From Andrena cerasifolii (lineage: Eukaryota; Arthropoda; Insecta; Hymenoptera; Andrenidae): a stretch of 64,000 nt of DNA. Below, piece by piece: positions 31,478 through 44,028 of the stretch. The translations under genes and the position numbers were made by a program. Every line of letters starts with the position of its first letter. Within the stretch, counting starts at the first letter, position 1. Below the pieces are notes generated by a model that saw nothing but the letters and a program-made list of their open reading frames with translations, did no database searches and was not told where the DNA came from. The DNA lies in contig NC_135118.1 in the NCBI RefSeq assembly GCF_050908995.1, positions 4,898,001 through 4,962,000 on the forward strand, given 5' to 3'.

Positions 31478-33289
31478 GTAGCAGCTAGTAGCAGCCAATT
31501 TTTTCTCTACGATAAAGGTAAGGTTCCACCCTTTCCAATGCGTCCAGTAAGAACACTGAACTCCACTGAACTCCCGTTCGAAATAAACAATGAAAATGGA
31601 GAACATTCAGTGAGGTATAATTTCAAAAATACCAGGAATATCAAAATGAAATTTGGCACACATCGAATACATACTTCAACACTTAATCCCACCAAAAATT
31701 AGTTGAATTAAGCAAACAACAAAACTATAAATAAGAATACTAAATCTGAAGAATTTCGAGGGTTTCTCTTCAGAATCGTATAGTCGTGTTAAAAATGCTA
31801 TAAAAAATAAAAAATGGAACAACATGGTCGCGGACTATAGAGAGAAATCTCATTTGGTAACAGGCAAATGTCCATTAACGTTAATTAACGAGCATGTTCA
31901 AATGTATGAATAAGAGTCAGTCATATTCCACTAATAAGGACACGAATTGTTTGATTGAAACAGATAGAATATTTCCTGTGACATTTCCAATATATTTAAA
32001 TGTCATCGTTATGTGTTCCCGTCACTCTTGAAAGGAAATTTCATTCCAAAATGGATGAAAGGGCACGTTGATCCTTCCGACAGGTTTACTCTTCAAAAAA
32101 AGCTCCTGTTCGTTTTGGCAGCGAAATATGTACTCTGAATTTTTCGAAAATTTTGTATAATACAGTGGTGGACAAACGACAGTTTGAAGCTCAGATTTTT
32201 GTATGTCTGCATACGTAACTACTAGGCTTTAAGGATTAAATTGGCACCACTGGTCAGTTTTGCCAACCCTCCAATTTATGGGATTTTGAGGTATAATTTT
32301 TTGTTGTTACTGTTCACAGTTTAAACTTTCTTTTCGCCTCTACAGTATATTAAATTTAACAGTCGGTAATGCTGAATGGACACTAATTGATGTCGTATAC
32401 AAGTGATCAACGTATAAATTAGTCTCAGTTGTATCGCAATTTACATCTATAGAATTTTAAAGTCGACTTCTATTTGTAATATTAACAGGGGCTTATGAAT
32501 TGAAATTACGCTGTGTGACTTCAGAAATGGGGCTGAAATTGGCATTCTACAGGAATAACTTCAGCAGTAGGGGGTTGCATTAAAATTCCACCCGCAGTGT
32601 TAATATGTATTTTACTGCACGTTGAGAAAAACGAGCGTGACAGGTGTTCCTATTTCATTTCACCTACCCCTATCTGATACACTACTTTGCTTAATAAATT
32701 GGCCGGCGGTACCACTGGTTCGTTATTCTAGCTACTACTGTTTTTCTAGCACCTAAAATAGTTAAAAAGTAGTTATCTGTTTTTCCAGTTTACGGTACAC
32801 AATGCGCATTCAATTGCACGGGGTTTAAATACGTTTAATGAAATTTTGAATCGCAACCTAATTTAGCTCTTGCACATTATGAAACTTAATCCTGCATTAT
32901 TAATATATCTGTGCTTTACAAAAAATTGAAAAACTCCTGAGAATATTAGCAGTTCCTTCTAAACAAGTTTTCCCACTTGTTCTGTATAATTTTGATTCTA
33001 TTTAAATTTCTTTAACTTTCTAATTAATTCCCTTAATCACGAATTTTCTAATTATTCGTACAAAACAGAGATTTTATTACCAAAATACCATCCCTATTTT
33101 TCTTAGTGTGTTAATATTAATTACAAAAATATTAATAATCGCAATGAATTATTTAAGATACGAACCTGTTTATTGCAAAGCATTGAACAATTTCGAAAAT
33201 CTGCTTACCATCATTCGTCGAGTGAGTTTCAAAAATGTGATTAGGATTTTAATACAGTCAGCATAAGGGGTTTGAGAAATTCTTTTGCT
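31478..33289. other. AT-rich non-coding DNA, possible decayed hAT at 32163-32717
   Basis: No gene supported. CAGTGGTGG near 32163 and CCACTG near 32717 could be termini of an old hAT element, but the flanks do not match and the pairing is short. Confidence 0.35.
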
Positions 33290-33896
33290 AGCAGACTCTA
33301 TGCCCATTGCCCGAGCCAGGGTGGTACTTTATTCCCTCGTGAAAATGCCCATCTTTGCTGAATTTGTATCCTTCGATAGCCTTGAGATAACAAATATTCC
33401 GCTGGCAACCATGAGCCAGCGTAGCTGCATTCAAAGTCTGGTCTATTCATAGAGAGCGGCCAAGGGTTACGTACGTGCATGCACCACGTGTACTATAGGC
33501 ACCTCTTTGAAAGGCTTAAAACGCGGAATTCCTTTGGAGTGGGCACAATTTTAAAAGTTAAGGTCAAGGCCTCGCCACTGATATTGACCGTGAACGTACA
33601 CACGGCTGGCAGATTGAGGAAAAATTGCCTATCTGCTCTACAGGCCATTTTAAAAAGCTTCTTGAACAGGCATCGAAATATGTGCCCAAAAGAAACATTG
33701 GATTACAACCTGACCTTAAACAAACCATTTCACAAAGATTTCGCTATTTTTCTTGGGATTCTGCAAATGCCATCCAAGCGATCCAAAACCAATGGACAAA
33801 CGGTCCCATTATCCAAGTGTGGCAAAAAGCTTATGCCGCGGCAATCCATAGGGACAACTCGGTTACACATAGCAATCTGGGTCCCTGCCTATACAG
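33290..33896 (+). pseudogene. Degraded coding-like relic of unknown origin
   Basis: At least three reading frames in succession look like protein rather than random sequence. They are broken by stops and probable frameshifts. The longest protein-like piece (about 33575-33890) contains KKLLEQASKYV and RFRYFSWDSANAIQ. Base composition is more balanced than the AT-rich surroundings. It ends exactly at the MITE starting at 33897. Neither the family nor whether the source was a transposon, a virus or a host gene can be told by eye. No intact product is possible. Confidence 0.4.
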
Positions 33897-34346
33897 TAGA
33901 GGTGTGCGGTGTACCCGACTTTTCGGACTCGGGTCGGGTCGGGTGAAGTCGGGCGAGCTCGGACGGGGGCCCGGGACAGACGGGCCAACGGGTAGTCCCC
34001 GACTGTGTCGTGTAGCCCGATTATTTCGGTTATGCGGTGCTGGATAAATTGATATACGTATTCAGCTGTTTTAAACAACCGAGTACTCGAAAAGCATGTG
34101 CAAAATCTTTACCTATATGAAATTTTAGAATAAGATATTTTTCATATTCATATGCTTGTATATTTTTATTACATACTATGAAATATCCAGAAAATATTGT
34201 TAATAATGCATTAAACTTCCTTTTTTCTTAATATCGCAATACTAAATACATGTTTAAAAACGCATATTTTCCGGGTGTTTCATAGTGTTTAATAAAAGTA
34301 CACAAGCATATGAATATGAAAATCATCTTATTCTAAAGTTTCATAT
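33897..34346. mobile_element. Foldback element, TIR TAGAGGTGTGCGG, second copy
   Basis: The left end TAGAGGTGTGCGGTGTACCC leads into a GGGTCGGGTCGGG-rich stretch, then arms (about 34040-34160 and 34290-34346) with CATATGAATATGAAAA pairing. It is the reverse-orientation relative of 28925-29396. Its right end runs straight into the fragment at 34347. Confidence 0.7.
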
Positions 34347-34420
34347 TAGAGCTGTTCGAGTAGTCGGAAAAAGCGAGCCGAGCCTGACTCGGCTCGAAGG
34401 ACCGAACCGAGCCGAAATTA
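34347..34420. mobile_element. Truncated end of the DNAJB11-intron foldback family
   Basis: TAGAGCTGTTCGAGTAGTCGG followed by GCGAGCCGAGCCTGACTCGG, shared with the left arm of 1321-2052. Only one end is present. Confidence 0.7.
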
Positions 34421-36989
34421 GCCCCAAGCTCGTGCAACACTCGCGTAAATGTTCAAAAAACTTTTCAAATGAGAGACTCATGATTTTTCGACCGTGTTTT
34501 AGCTGGTTATGGTAAGGAACAGGGTCACTATTGGTATTCGATAATTGGGCAGAATATAGTTTTTCAGGTAAAAGTTCTTATTTAATAACAAAAGCAGATA
34601 CCGTATTGTGCTCTGGATGCAGATGTTTTTTTTAATATTTTTGATTATTTTATGTAGAAAACAGGTGATTAGGTTTAGGGTCAAGTGAATCACCGTCGTG
34701 TCCGCATTTCTACTCACAAACTTTTTAGCAACATAACCTCACCATTTAATGTATGCTGTAACCTCTATTTCTATTCGAAGGCATATTATTTTTTGTTTAT
34801 CTTAACTAACTCACTTTAACCTGAAAAGGCAACATATTATGTGAGCAGAAATTGGTACAAATGGTGAATAGAAATACGTACATCGCTATTTCTTGTGAGC
34901 GGAAATACGGACATTTAAAGCATTATATTTAATTACAAATTACTAGTAGTTAAACATCTTGAAATATCTTTCTTAAATAGTTTTCGACTGGTTGATTTAT
35001 TATTGATGAATTAATCAATTACACTGCAAATTTTCATCACAAACAAATTTTTTACACCTTCTGTCTGACGAGTAACCTCTTAAATTAGCAGAAATTGGGA
35101 CATTCACCTTATATGCGCGTGCCATTTAGGTGCCTGAGGGGCGCGGTGATAAGAAGACCGCGTCCAGCTGTCCGTAGAACAAATTGGGGGTCAGGATGGA
35201 TCCCCGTTAGGGCTACGTGTATGCAGTTCAAAAAAATAATTTGTAAAAAAAAAATTAATAATGATTTTTTATTAATATTTCGGAAACTAATAAATACCCG
35301 AAGCTACAATTTTAGATAGGGTCCACACTCCCTCCCTACCTCTCTCCTGAAACCTCGTGTCGTTCGGCTACTGGGGCCATTGGGAAGTATATCCGAGAAA
35401 ATTTCATTTATGTATTCAAATTTTTTTAGTTTGATGTGTTATAATACTATTATATAAAGAGAGAGCCGATTTTTATTTTCGCGCAAAACTCAAGATCTAT
35501 TGAACCGATCTTCCTGAAATTTTAACACGTTATTTCTGCATATTCTAGGATGGACACAGGCTATGCAACATGTCTCAGAAACGCGTTACTAACATGTAAT
35601 TTATGCGTAAACATTTCATGTGTACGGCTGTTTTGCAGACCACGTGACCCGTGTATACGACACTCTACTTCGTGCGCGCATGCGCATATTCTGCCCGCGC
35701 GATACCTCGCCCGCAACAGTACCGTGATGTCACCACCAGATGGCTAAGCTTTACGCGCGCTTTCTCGCTAGAGAAGTGGATTATCGCGGACATATATATT
35801 AGAATGATCGTATGGTTACAAATTGCTGTTGCGGTTTTATGTGTACCCCGTGTGGATGTTACTATGCCGCGGGTGCGATCAAATTTGTCAAGATCATCCA
35901 CTGCTGCTCGACGTATGCAATACTAGCTTTGCTACTCAGCCTTTACCTGAGATTTAGATTCTGATTTTATAAAGAAAATTGTTTTTTATTTATATTTTTT
36001 TGTGAAAATAGCCACGTTCATCTGGATTAAGTAGGTATAATGACCTGGGGGAAATTTCCTGACCCCTGAGTTTACCGTTCGAATGTTTTTAGGCGACAGA
36101 CAAACACACAAACACTTTTCTGCTTTATATATTAAGATACACTGGGTAAATCCAGGACTTGTAAAAGTGAATGTTACCGGAAGGAAGGGTTGCATTGGAT
36201 TACGATCCAGGAATTAACTAGGTAAGTTAACCTAGGAGAAGTTCAAATAAGAGCGATGGATAATATTTGCCATCATTGCTCCGGTAGGTGATACGCAACA
36301 ACAATTCATCCTAATGTCAGAAAATCATTATACCAAGAATGTTATCTTCTCCGAAATATTGCGAAGAAATCAAGCTTTTTTCCAAATTACTTAATTTCCT
36401 TAAAAGATATTAATTCTAATAAACATGAATTAGTCACGCTAATATCTCGGGCGAAGCCGAGATGGGGGATGCTAGTCTGTTATAAAACTGATACTTTTAT
36501 AATTTTGGTAGAGACGATAGAGAGAGTTATACAGAAGATGTATGTAATCATATTGACCAGTTTAAAAAATGTAGTTTCATGTAGTTAACAAAGTTAAGTT
36601 TAACTTCAAACCTGCGTAACTTCGTTAATATTTCGAAACTTTCAAAAAGAATTTCAACAAAACACTCAAGAACCTTCATACCAATAGAAAATATATTTAA
36701 CAACCCCGATGTTTCTTTAAACGCCAAAAGATCAATTAAAACTATTGCATTACCTAAAACACACAAAACTGTACCTACAAGAATTTCTAAATCATACCCT
36801 AGATATATCGCGATTAAACTGCCAGCAAGGTTGGCGCATCGAGGCTACCCCTTCCCAAATAAATCGAGCGCCACGATTCAGTCGATCGGACGCGGAAGGG
36901 GACGTTTTCAAACGACTACCCAATCCCGAGCAATATCTAAACGCAGAATGCGCTCGGTCGGATAGACACGCGGCAACTCGAAGGGGTTG
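34421..36989. other. Non-coding DNA with dispersed repeat pieces
   Basis: No gene supported. 35270-35395 (GGAAACTAATAAATACCCGA and following) matches 42690-42795, a direct dispersed repeat. 35460-36150 looks like one old element: it starts with a CCGATCTTCCTGAAATTTTA motif and ends with ACACAAACACTTTTCTGC then TATATTAAG. Neither end has a certain boundary. Confidence 0.4.
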
Positions 36990-37835
36990 ATACCCCGTTG
37001 CCACTCTTCAATCCAATTCTCTCGGGGTTCGCGAGATGATGGGAAACGAAGGTTGCGGGACCTCTGTTCCTCGCTCGTTACGGTATACGCGATATTCTGC
37101 TCGCGGACAGTGACGAAGGGAAACGATCGAGTGGAAGGAGCAGGAGACAGAATCTTGGGGGGAAGGGTGAGGAGGGACCGACCGGGGGGGAACGCGACGG
37201 CCTGGGGAAATCGCCCCTCGAAGGCAGAAAGATAGAGGGATTGGAAAGTATAATGGTAGAACGGGGGTTGGGGAGGGTGGGAGGGGAGTGTCGAGGTGGA
37301 AGGAAACAGGGGCCACGGAAGGAAGATATAAACGTTGATAGAGGGAGACGAACGGCGCGCTAAAGACGAGGAAGGAAATTAGATAAGAGAGAAAAAGTGG
37401 AGTGAACAAGAGGAACCAGGGGACAAAGAAAAGCTTCGAAGGGAGGGGGTTGGGGGTTGAACGAAGGAGAGAGTCGATCGACCAAGGGAACGTAGAGCGA
37501 CAGAGAGGGCCGCGACTGTGGCGCCAGAGGGGCGAGGAGAGGAAGAGCTCCTGGCTGCTGCAGATCGATAGAACGGAGCTGCGTGATGCTCGGTTCTCCA
37601 CACAGGAAACCAATAGCCTCGCGGTAGAATGCCGTGAATGAGATACGTGGGCTCGCTGATGAACGTACTTCGGGGAAATTGCAAGTGCGTACAGAGGTCA
37701 CTGCCAGCACAAAGAGCGCCGCTGGACGCGGGCGTAAAATGATTTTTATGCGTGGGGGCACCGGCCAGCGGCGGGCTGGGTTAGGTCTGGGAACTGTTGC
37801 ACCCCGGACGTACTCCGCCGTTTCATAAATATCCT
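36990..37835. other. GC-rich, purine-skewed patch
   Basis: The plus strand is strongly purine-rich (AGGGAGG, GAGAGAG, GGGGGTTGGGGGT runs), giving long open frames on both strands, up to about 200 codons on the minus strand. They overlap in several frames, with no domain or splice logic, so I do not call genes. A promoter or regulatory region is possible. Confidence 0.4.
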
Positions 37836-37845
37836 GGACACTTAA

Positions 37846-38309
37846 GGGTACTAGCCAGTTGTTCCTGTCTAAAATGAACCATTTATGTTACAATTAATTA
37901 CGAAGAAACAAATTGAAACTGAGACTCGTTCTTTGGCATGAAGTTTATTAACATCATAAGCTTTTAAAAAACTCAGAAACGGAGGTTCCAATCGATTCAA
38001 AACAAATTCCAGCATCTTCACAAAAGGTGTAGTTTCGCACCGGACCTAAATTAAAGTTAATGAAAACTCTTATTCTTTATGAAAAGAAACTAAGACCTCA
38101 TCTCTTGGGGCTTGGGGATGGTAAAACCTCATCAATGGGGTTTTAGTTTCTTTTATAGGCATATTTTTTATTAAACAAACATGCTTTTTAAAGCTTACGA
38201 TGTTAATAAACTTCGCGCCAAAGAACAAGTCTCAGTTTCAATCTGTTTCTTTTGTAATTAATTGAAACAGAAGTGCTTCATTTTAGACAGGAACGACTGC
38301 CTAGTACCC
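37846..38309. mobile_element. TTAA-flanked foldback element
   Basis: Starts GGGTACTAGCCAGTTGTTCC and ends with the diverged complement; TTAA at 37842-37845 and 38310-38313. Arms are over 130 bp with a short centre. No coding capacity. Confidence 0.85.
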
Positions 38310-38836
38310 TTAAGGGTGTTTGGGGAAATGTGAAATATTTAACAAACATAACTTACTTCAGCGACCTTATAGAATTTTTTTATTACGGTTGCTTGTGTGA
38401 AATTATCACCCAATGAGGAAACAAATGTTTATTAGCAAGGAAGATCAATGACAGAGATAAATAGAGCTTACCCGAGTGAAACGAAAACGTAAGTTGATGC
38501 TATGCCATTCAGTTTAGGTGTATACGTGTAGGTATAACAATGTCGAACAACCAGAAACAACTTTTTCAATGTTAAACGGGTCCTTAACCCTGCGGGTGCT
38601 ATGGACGTATGTATAATGTATGCGCTCGTTCAGTAGTCGCAGTGTGCGCGGGGAACGCCCATAGGTGTTCAGCGTCTATGCTTAACATATGCGATTAGAG
38701 GAGATCCGCACGTGGAGTATGTATGCTGAACGTTCAAATTGTCAGCAGCCAAAGGATTGAAGAAGTAAAAACGACGTAGTAGGGTTGTGTATCTTTAACT
38801 CACAACTGTTCTTCTTCTGCGTTATTACGCGCTTAA

Positions 38837-39511
38837 GGCGGGAGTATAGTTCACGCGACGCTAAAACAGGCTGATCTTTGGCATTTTTTTCTGACCAAAT
38901 TGTGAACCAAATCACCTTTTTATATTTAACATTTGAAGGTATGAAAAAATGTATGTTAAGAATATGCATTGTAGATGTCGCTATCGAGGCATCTTGCGCC
39001 GCTGAAGTTGCAAAACGATGGGGGTTCTAGCGCCTTCAATTTTTTATTAGAATGAAAAAACTCAACTTATTCTACTTATTTATGAAATTATATCATCGAT
39101 GAACCTCAAAAATAATTTATAAAAAAACCGGAAATGGACAAGATTTTAGAGCTTAGGGGAAAATTAGGTACGATTTTTAAGAATTTTTTTTTATCAATTT
39201 ATGCAGCATTGGATTATTAAAATTATTATTTTTTTAATTCTAGATGTTCATCGAGAATAGTTTGGAATTATCTTAGTTGTATGTGCAAGGGTAGGAAGAT
39301 TGGTTAAATAGTTTTTTCTAAATCACCCCCACAAGATGCCACGATAGCGACATCTACAATGCATATTTTTAACATAATTTTTTCTGTTCGTATCTTCAAA
39401 TGTGAAATATGAAGCCATAAAAAGCTTCAAAATGATTTGCTTTAGAATTTCTCCGCAAAAAAATTCCCAAAGTTCGGCCTGTTTTACCATAGCGTAAGGT
39501 ATGATCCTCCC
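38837..39511. mobile_element. TTAA-type foldback element, one flank decayed
   Basis: Left end TTAA/GGCGGGAGTATAGTTC; right end GATCCTCCC followed by ATAA. Inner arms pair through GTAGATGTCGCTATCGAGGC and its diverged complement. Confidence 0.7.
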
Positions 39512-39515
39512 ATAA

Positions 39516-40234
39516 GGGGAGGTTCCGGTCCAGAGCTCCCCAAAATAGGTGATCTTTAGGAATTAATTAAAGGAAAACTACTATGTATAATTTAATGGGA
39601 CTTTTTGCGTTGTATTAAGGATATCTTAAGCTACAGAAATATATTTTTTGTTTTATAATTAATCATTGCAGACGACACTGGGGAGTCGCTAAAGTCAAGG
39701 CGTCAAAAAATTCTTCCAAATCGGTGGGACCTGTATTTCCAAAAGATATTATCCGATTCGACTGGAACTTTTTTTACTTTGAAGAATATGCTTCTGGCTA
39801 GGGGGGAAACCAGAGAAAAATACAAAAATTGAAAATTTATAATTTTCAAAGCCGTTGAAAGGGTGAGAAGTATAGGGAAAAAGTGATTTCAAGCTTCAAG
39901 TGTCGTTATTTTCTAAAAAAATGTTATTTTTGTATTTCTTTCTGGTTTCCCTCGTAGCCAGAAGTATATTCTTCAATGTAAAAAAAGTTTCAGTCGAATC
40001 GGATAATAACTTTTGAAGATACAGGTCCCACCGTTTTGAGAACACTGTTTCGAGAAAAACGCGTTTAAAGTTTTGCGTGAGTGCCGAGTGGCCGGGGGGT
40101 TACCCATGCATTTGCCGGTACTCAAATGCCTATAACTTCGGGAATTTTACGAATTTAAAAAAATCCTTTAAAACACATATTCCTAAAAGGTCGAAAATCC
40201 GAAAAAAATCGACTTTTAGACCGGAACCTCCCCC
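39516..40234. mobile_element. Foldback element, TIR GGGGAGGTTCCGGTC
   Basis: Both ends carry GGGGAGGTTCCGGTC in inverted orientation; flanks ATAA and CTAA are possibly decayed TTAA. It abuts the previous element. Inner arms (about 39670-39870 and 39950-40060) pair over about 90 bp, including GGTGGGACCTGTATTTCC-like sequence. Confidence 0.7.
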
Positions 40235-41308
40235 TAAGCTTTCCACGTCGTAACATTAAGGGGGGTTGCTCCTTCGGAGAATCGACGAACATAGTATTTC
40301 TTAGGAATTTGTACAATTGAATTTTATTTTTCATTTATCACGGATGAAACTGTGGCATTCAAAGATTTATATTCCATTTACAAAATGGAGAGATTTATAT
40401 TCCATTTGCAAGCTCTCTTGATGGTATTCGAAAATCAATGAATAGGTGGGAGACTTAAAAGGATCCCCAGTGAGCATATGTTTGCTTCAAAACATGCTAC
40501 CATGAAAGTGTTCCGATTGATCATTTACTTAATATAGAAAACAAAGAATAATCTCCTAATATTAAACACATACGGTTACAATAAAATTATTACTCTCTAC
40601 AAAATTACAGCACTCTAATAATCTCATCCTCAGTTACTAGGGTTGCCAAACTACAGTGTACTCGATTCATGCAGGGACGTATCGTATTGTTCCTACGGAA
40701 CTAACAATATATTAAACCAATTTGTGGGAATGAAAATTTATGAAATTTCGCGTGTATATTTTCTTGGAATTATAGAGGTAATTACATTAAATCTTCGCAG
40801 CGAAACACACAAAGTTTACGTGTAAGTGGCAATTAAGCGTTAACCGCAATATTAAGAAGATTAATCGCGAAAGGAACGGAGCGTTACGAGCTTCCACACA
40901 ATGGATACTTGTGCAATAAGCCATCTTTCCGTCCTGCTGAAAAAGAATACTAAATTCCTTCTAATTAGGAACAGAACTGTCTGCAGATTAATCTTAAGCA
41001 TCATATAAGTTTACACAGGCTACCCTTTCACAGAATTAAACCAGAAATATTGAAATAATTGTCAAAACTGTGTGTCTCATTAATTTAAATAAAGAATTTT
41101 GTTTGCTTATATTGTACCTACCTCTTTTCAAAGCCAAAAGGCATGAAGTAAATTATAGTATGTATTTGTAGGTATTTTTAACAACGTATCATAGTTTAAA
41201 GCTGTTATCCGTGTCCCAATTTTTCCAACTTCGAACATTACTGTAAGCAACGAATAATATTGCTGTAGTAATTGTTGATTAAATCTATTGTACGTATGTA
41301 CTATTACT
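40235..41308. other. AT-rich non-coding DNA
   Basis: No gene or bounded element supported. Confidence 0.4.
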
Positions 41309-41520
41309 GCGTGGAAAGAAGGCTCCTGGCAGGCGGCGCGGACCGCCGTACGACGATTGGTTCTCGTCACCGATTGGTGCACACTCGTAAAGACAGCGCA
41401 CACGTATTTTTGTTATTGGCGGAATCGGCCACATCTACTTACTGCGATGTACACAGACGGACGTTCAAGCAGAGCTAGCGGCGCACTGCACCGCCTACCA
41501 GGAGCCTTCTTTCCGCGCAG
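41309..41520. repeat. GC-rich foldback element
   Basis: GCGTGGAAAGAAGGCTCCTG and its complement at the other end; further pairing GGCGGC/GCACCGCC. Overlapping frames are spurious. No clear target duplication. Confidence 0.7.
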
Positions 41521-41863
41521 CAACTGTACCTACTTATCACGTAAGGCCGAATCTGGGCTCAAATGATAGACCAAGAAACACAGTATCTTAAAGCATAATT
41601 TTCATTTTTATATCTATAAAAGATAACTGTAGGCTAGGCCCAATGTAAAAAGTGTTACTTTTGTCCTCACTCTTCCGTACTACCCGCATTAAGCCTATCA
41701 GGTAGTCACGTGTCTAATACAAAACATGATTAGATCTAGAGTTGTACCCAGGTGTTATTCTTGTTCGAATAATTTTTAAAGCTGTTCAAGTAGTTAAAAT
41801 ACAGGATAAGCTAAACTCGGGTCAAATCATCCGATTTGATGCTAGCTCAAACTGCAGCGTAAG
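41521..41863. other. Short non-coding gap
   Basis: Nothing supported, apart from AAAGCTGTTCAAGTAG near 41780, a possible solo end of the GAGCTGTTCGAGTAG family. Confidence 0.35.
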
Positions 41864-42672
41864 TAGTGTTCCTTCTCGAGAAATTTTATAATTGCTTATT
41901 TCTTATTTCTCGAGAAATACTATAATTTCTCGAGAAGCTTAAGTCTAGGAGAAATATTATAAATCTCATTTATTTTCGTAAATGAATGTATTACTAGTTA
42001 ATCGCGAACGTATAAACACATCTACAGTTTATAATACATCTTATTAATAACATTAGAACCTATACGAATTCCAATAGAAAATCACAGTACAGAAGATTCG
42101 GAATTATTAACTGCTGAAGGTGCTCCTAAATTCTTATTTAAAAATTTAGAAAAATTGTATACTGAATTAAGTACCCAATGAGTTTCTTGTGGCTATTAAA
42201 GAAGAAATATTGAAAAGAGGAGATAAGACTATTCTACCCCGTATAAAATTGTTGCATGATCCAGAATTTCTTCCAAAAGCGTCAAGACGCATTTTTTCAT
42301 TTAACAGCCAAGATAGATATTTATAAAACGTGAAAATATAACAGTAGCAGATTTTGCCACAATAGAAATAGATTCGCTGACGCTACATTAGACGCATTGT
42401 GCTCTTTAAAAATAAATTTTAAAACCAAAAAGTAATGTTTCGCTTTGTACAAATTTTGTATTAAATACATAAATTTACCAATTATATTTAATATCTATTT
42501 TTTCATTTACACAAGTTTTGTATAAATTAGACAGGAATAATCATTTAGTTAAAGTTTTCTTGTGTTTTTGATAAATATTATCAACATTATTCCAAAAATA
42601 TATTTTTTCCAATATTTTAATCAGTTTCTCGAGAATTGTCGAGAATTCTGAAGAAATATCATCTCATCCCTA
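41864..42672 (+). mobile_element. hAT-like element with remnant transposase coding sequence
   Basis: Starts TAGTGTTCCTTCTCGAGAAA and ends TGATATTTCTTC...CATCCCTA in complement sense. TTCTCGAGAAA palindromes repeat near the left end and TCTCGAGAATTGTCGAG near the right. At 42190-42300 a broken frame reads KEEILKRGDK and IKLLHDPEFLPK, resembling the region before the C-terminal dimerisation domain of hAT (BED-type) transposases. It has stops and is not functional. Copies lie at 30960-31477 and 60559-60664. Confidence 0.6.
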
Positions 42673-44028
42673 AGTAATATTTTGGAAACTAATAAATACC
42701 CGAAGCTACAGTTTCAGATTTAGGGTCCACACCGCCTCCCCACTCCTCCTTCCAAACCTCATCTCGATCGGCCACTGGGGCCATTCGGAAGAATATTCCT
42801 AAATTTAACATAGGTTTATATGAAGAACGGGACTTTCAGCTCCACCCCAAAGAGGATAAGATAGAGAGGAAGCATCCCATAAGACCCCTGTGTTAAAAAG
42901 TAGTATACGAGATTCAGCGTCCTCTGGTGTTTCAGGCCCTCGAAATTTCGATAAAAGAGGCAGTATTTAAAAATTTCAAAGTTAGAAATGAATGAATTAA
43001 AATATTAATTAAAGCAGAAATAATGAAAAGAACAGTAAATTTGATACAATGTTAAAATTGATTAATGGTGAATTACATTATGGACATTACAAACATATTA
43101 CATACATCGCATTACATATACACATATAAATAATACATAACAAATAAAGTTAAATTAATTTTTAAAATTATACATAAAGTAGAAGTATAAGGAAGTAATT
43201 GAAGGTGAAAAGAGATTTCTTTATTGATACTAATTCCATAAGCTTCATTATTTAATAACATTGAAAGTTAGGTTATTGCTTGAAATCATACATCAAAAAA
43301 TTTGCAGGTTCTGAGAAAAAGTGTTGATTTTTGTCTTTGGCTTGCGACCTATGACATCCCTTAACGTGACAACGAATCATTTTTACACTTTCTTCACTTT
43401 TAAATCAACGAATATCCCAAGCCCCCTACAAACAGCTACAAATGTCCACCAATGTCTACAAACAGGTGTCATATTTGGCTTGGCTTCTACACCTCCCACT
43501 CCGCTACCCGCAAACTGAATAATATTGAGCCTGAACAGACAGGTGTCGCTTACATCGCATATTTCTGCTTCTACTCTATCTCATCCTCTTTGCTCCACCC
43601 CACCCTAGGTATGCGCGCCTCCATATGAGCTGGTACTTATCATTTACGTCTTCCACCAAATCGTCGATCGACAGAAAGTCGATACTATGCTTTGTGCCTT
43701 AAAACGACCAGATCACCCTTGCAAAATCCGCCCGCATTCCTCAGACTCACCTCAGCCATCCTAAACTCCCGCAAGAAATAGCCGCGGGGGTTCATTCATT
43801 GTTAGAACCGTTCGCTCACGCATTAATGCGTTTACCAGTTTCGCAATGGGCCGTGCGGTTTTAACCGATGACGATTCTAGAGCAGTTAGGTAACCGAATG
43901 TACATCAAACTTGGCATTCGCACCAGGAACCATTGCGCAGCGATGGACCGACGGGATTCAGTGATCCGTCGGTTGTGCCGATGGTAGCTTAACGACGAAT
44001 TATCGCGCGGCGATCGCTAGGAGCAGCC
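42673..44028. other. Non-coding DNA leading into a GC-rich patch
   Basis: 42690-42800 repeats 35270-35395. From about 43780 the base composition becomes GC-rich ahead of the frame at 44029. No gene supported in between. Confidence 0.4.

Noticed and set aside
37008..37613. 201-codon minus-strand frame
   Set aside because: It lies in a purine-skewed GC-rich patch with several overlapping frames. The composition is Pro/Ser/Leu-rich without a domain, and no splice context was found.
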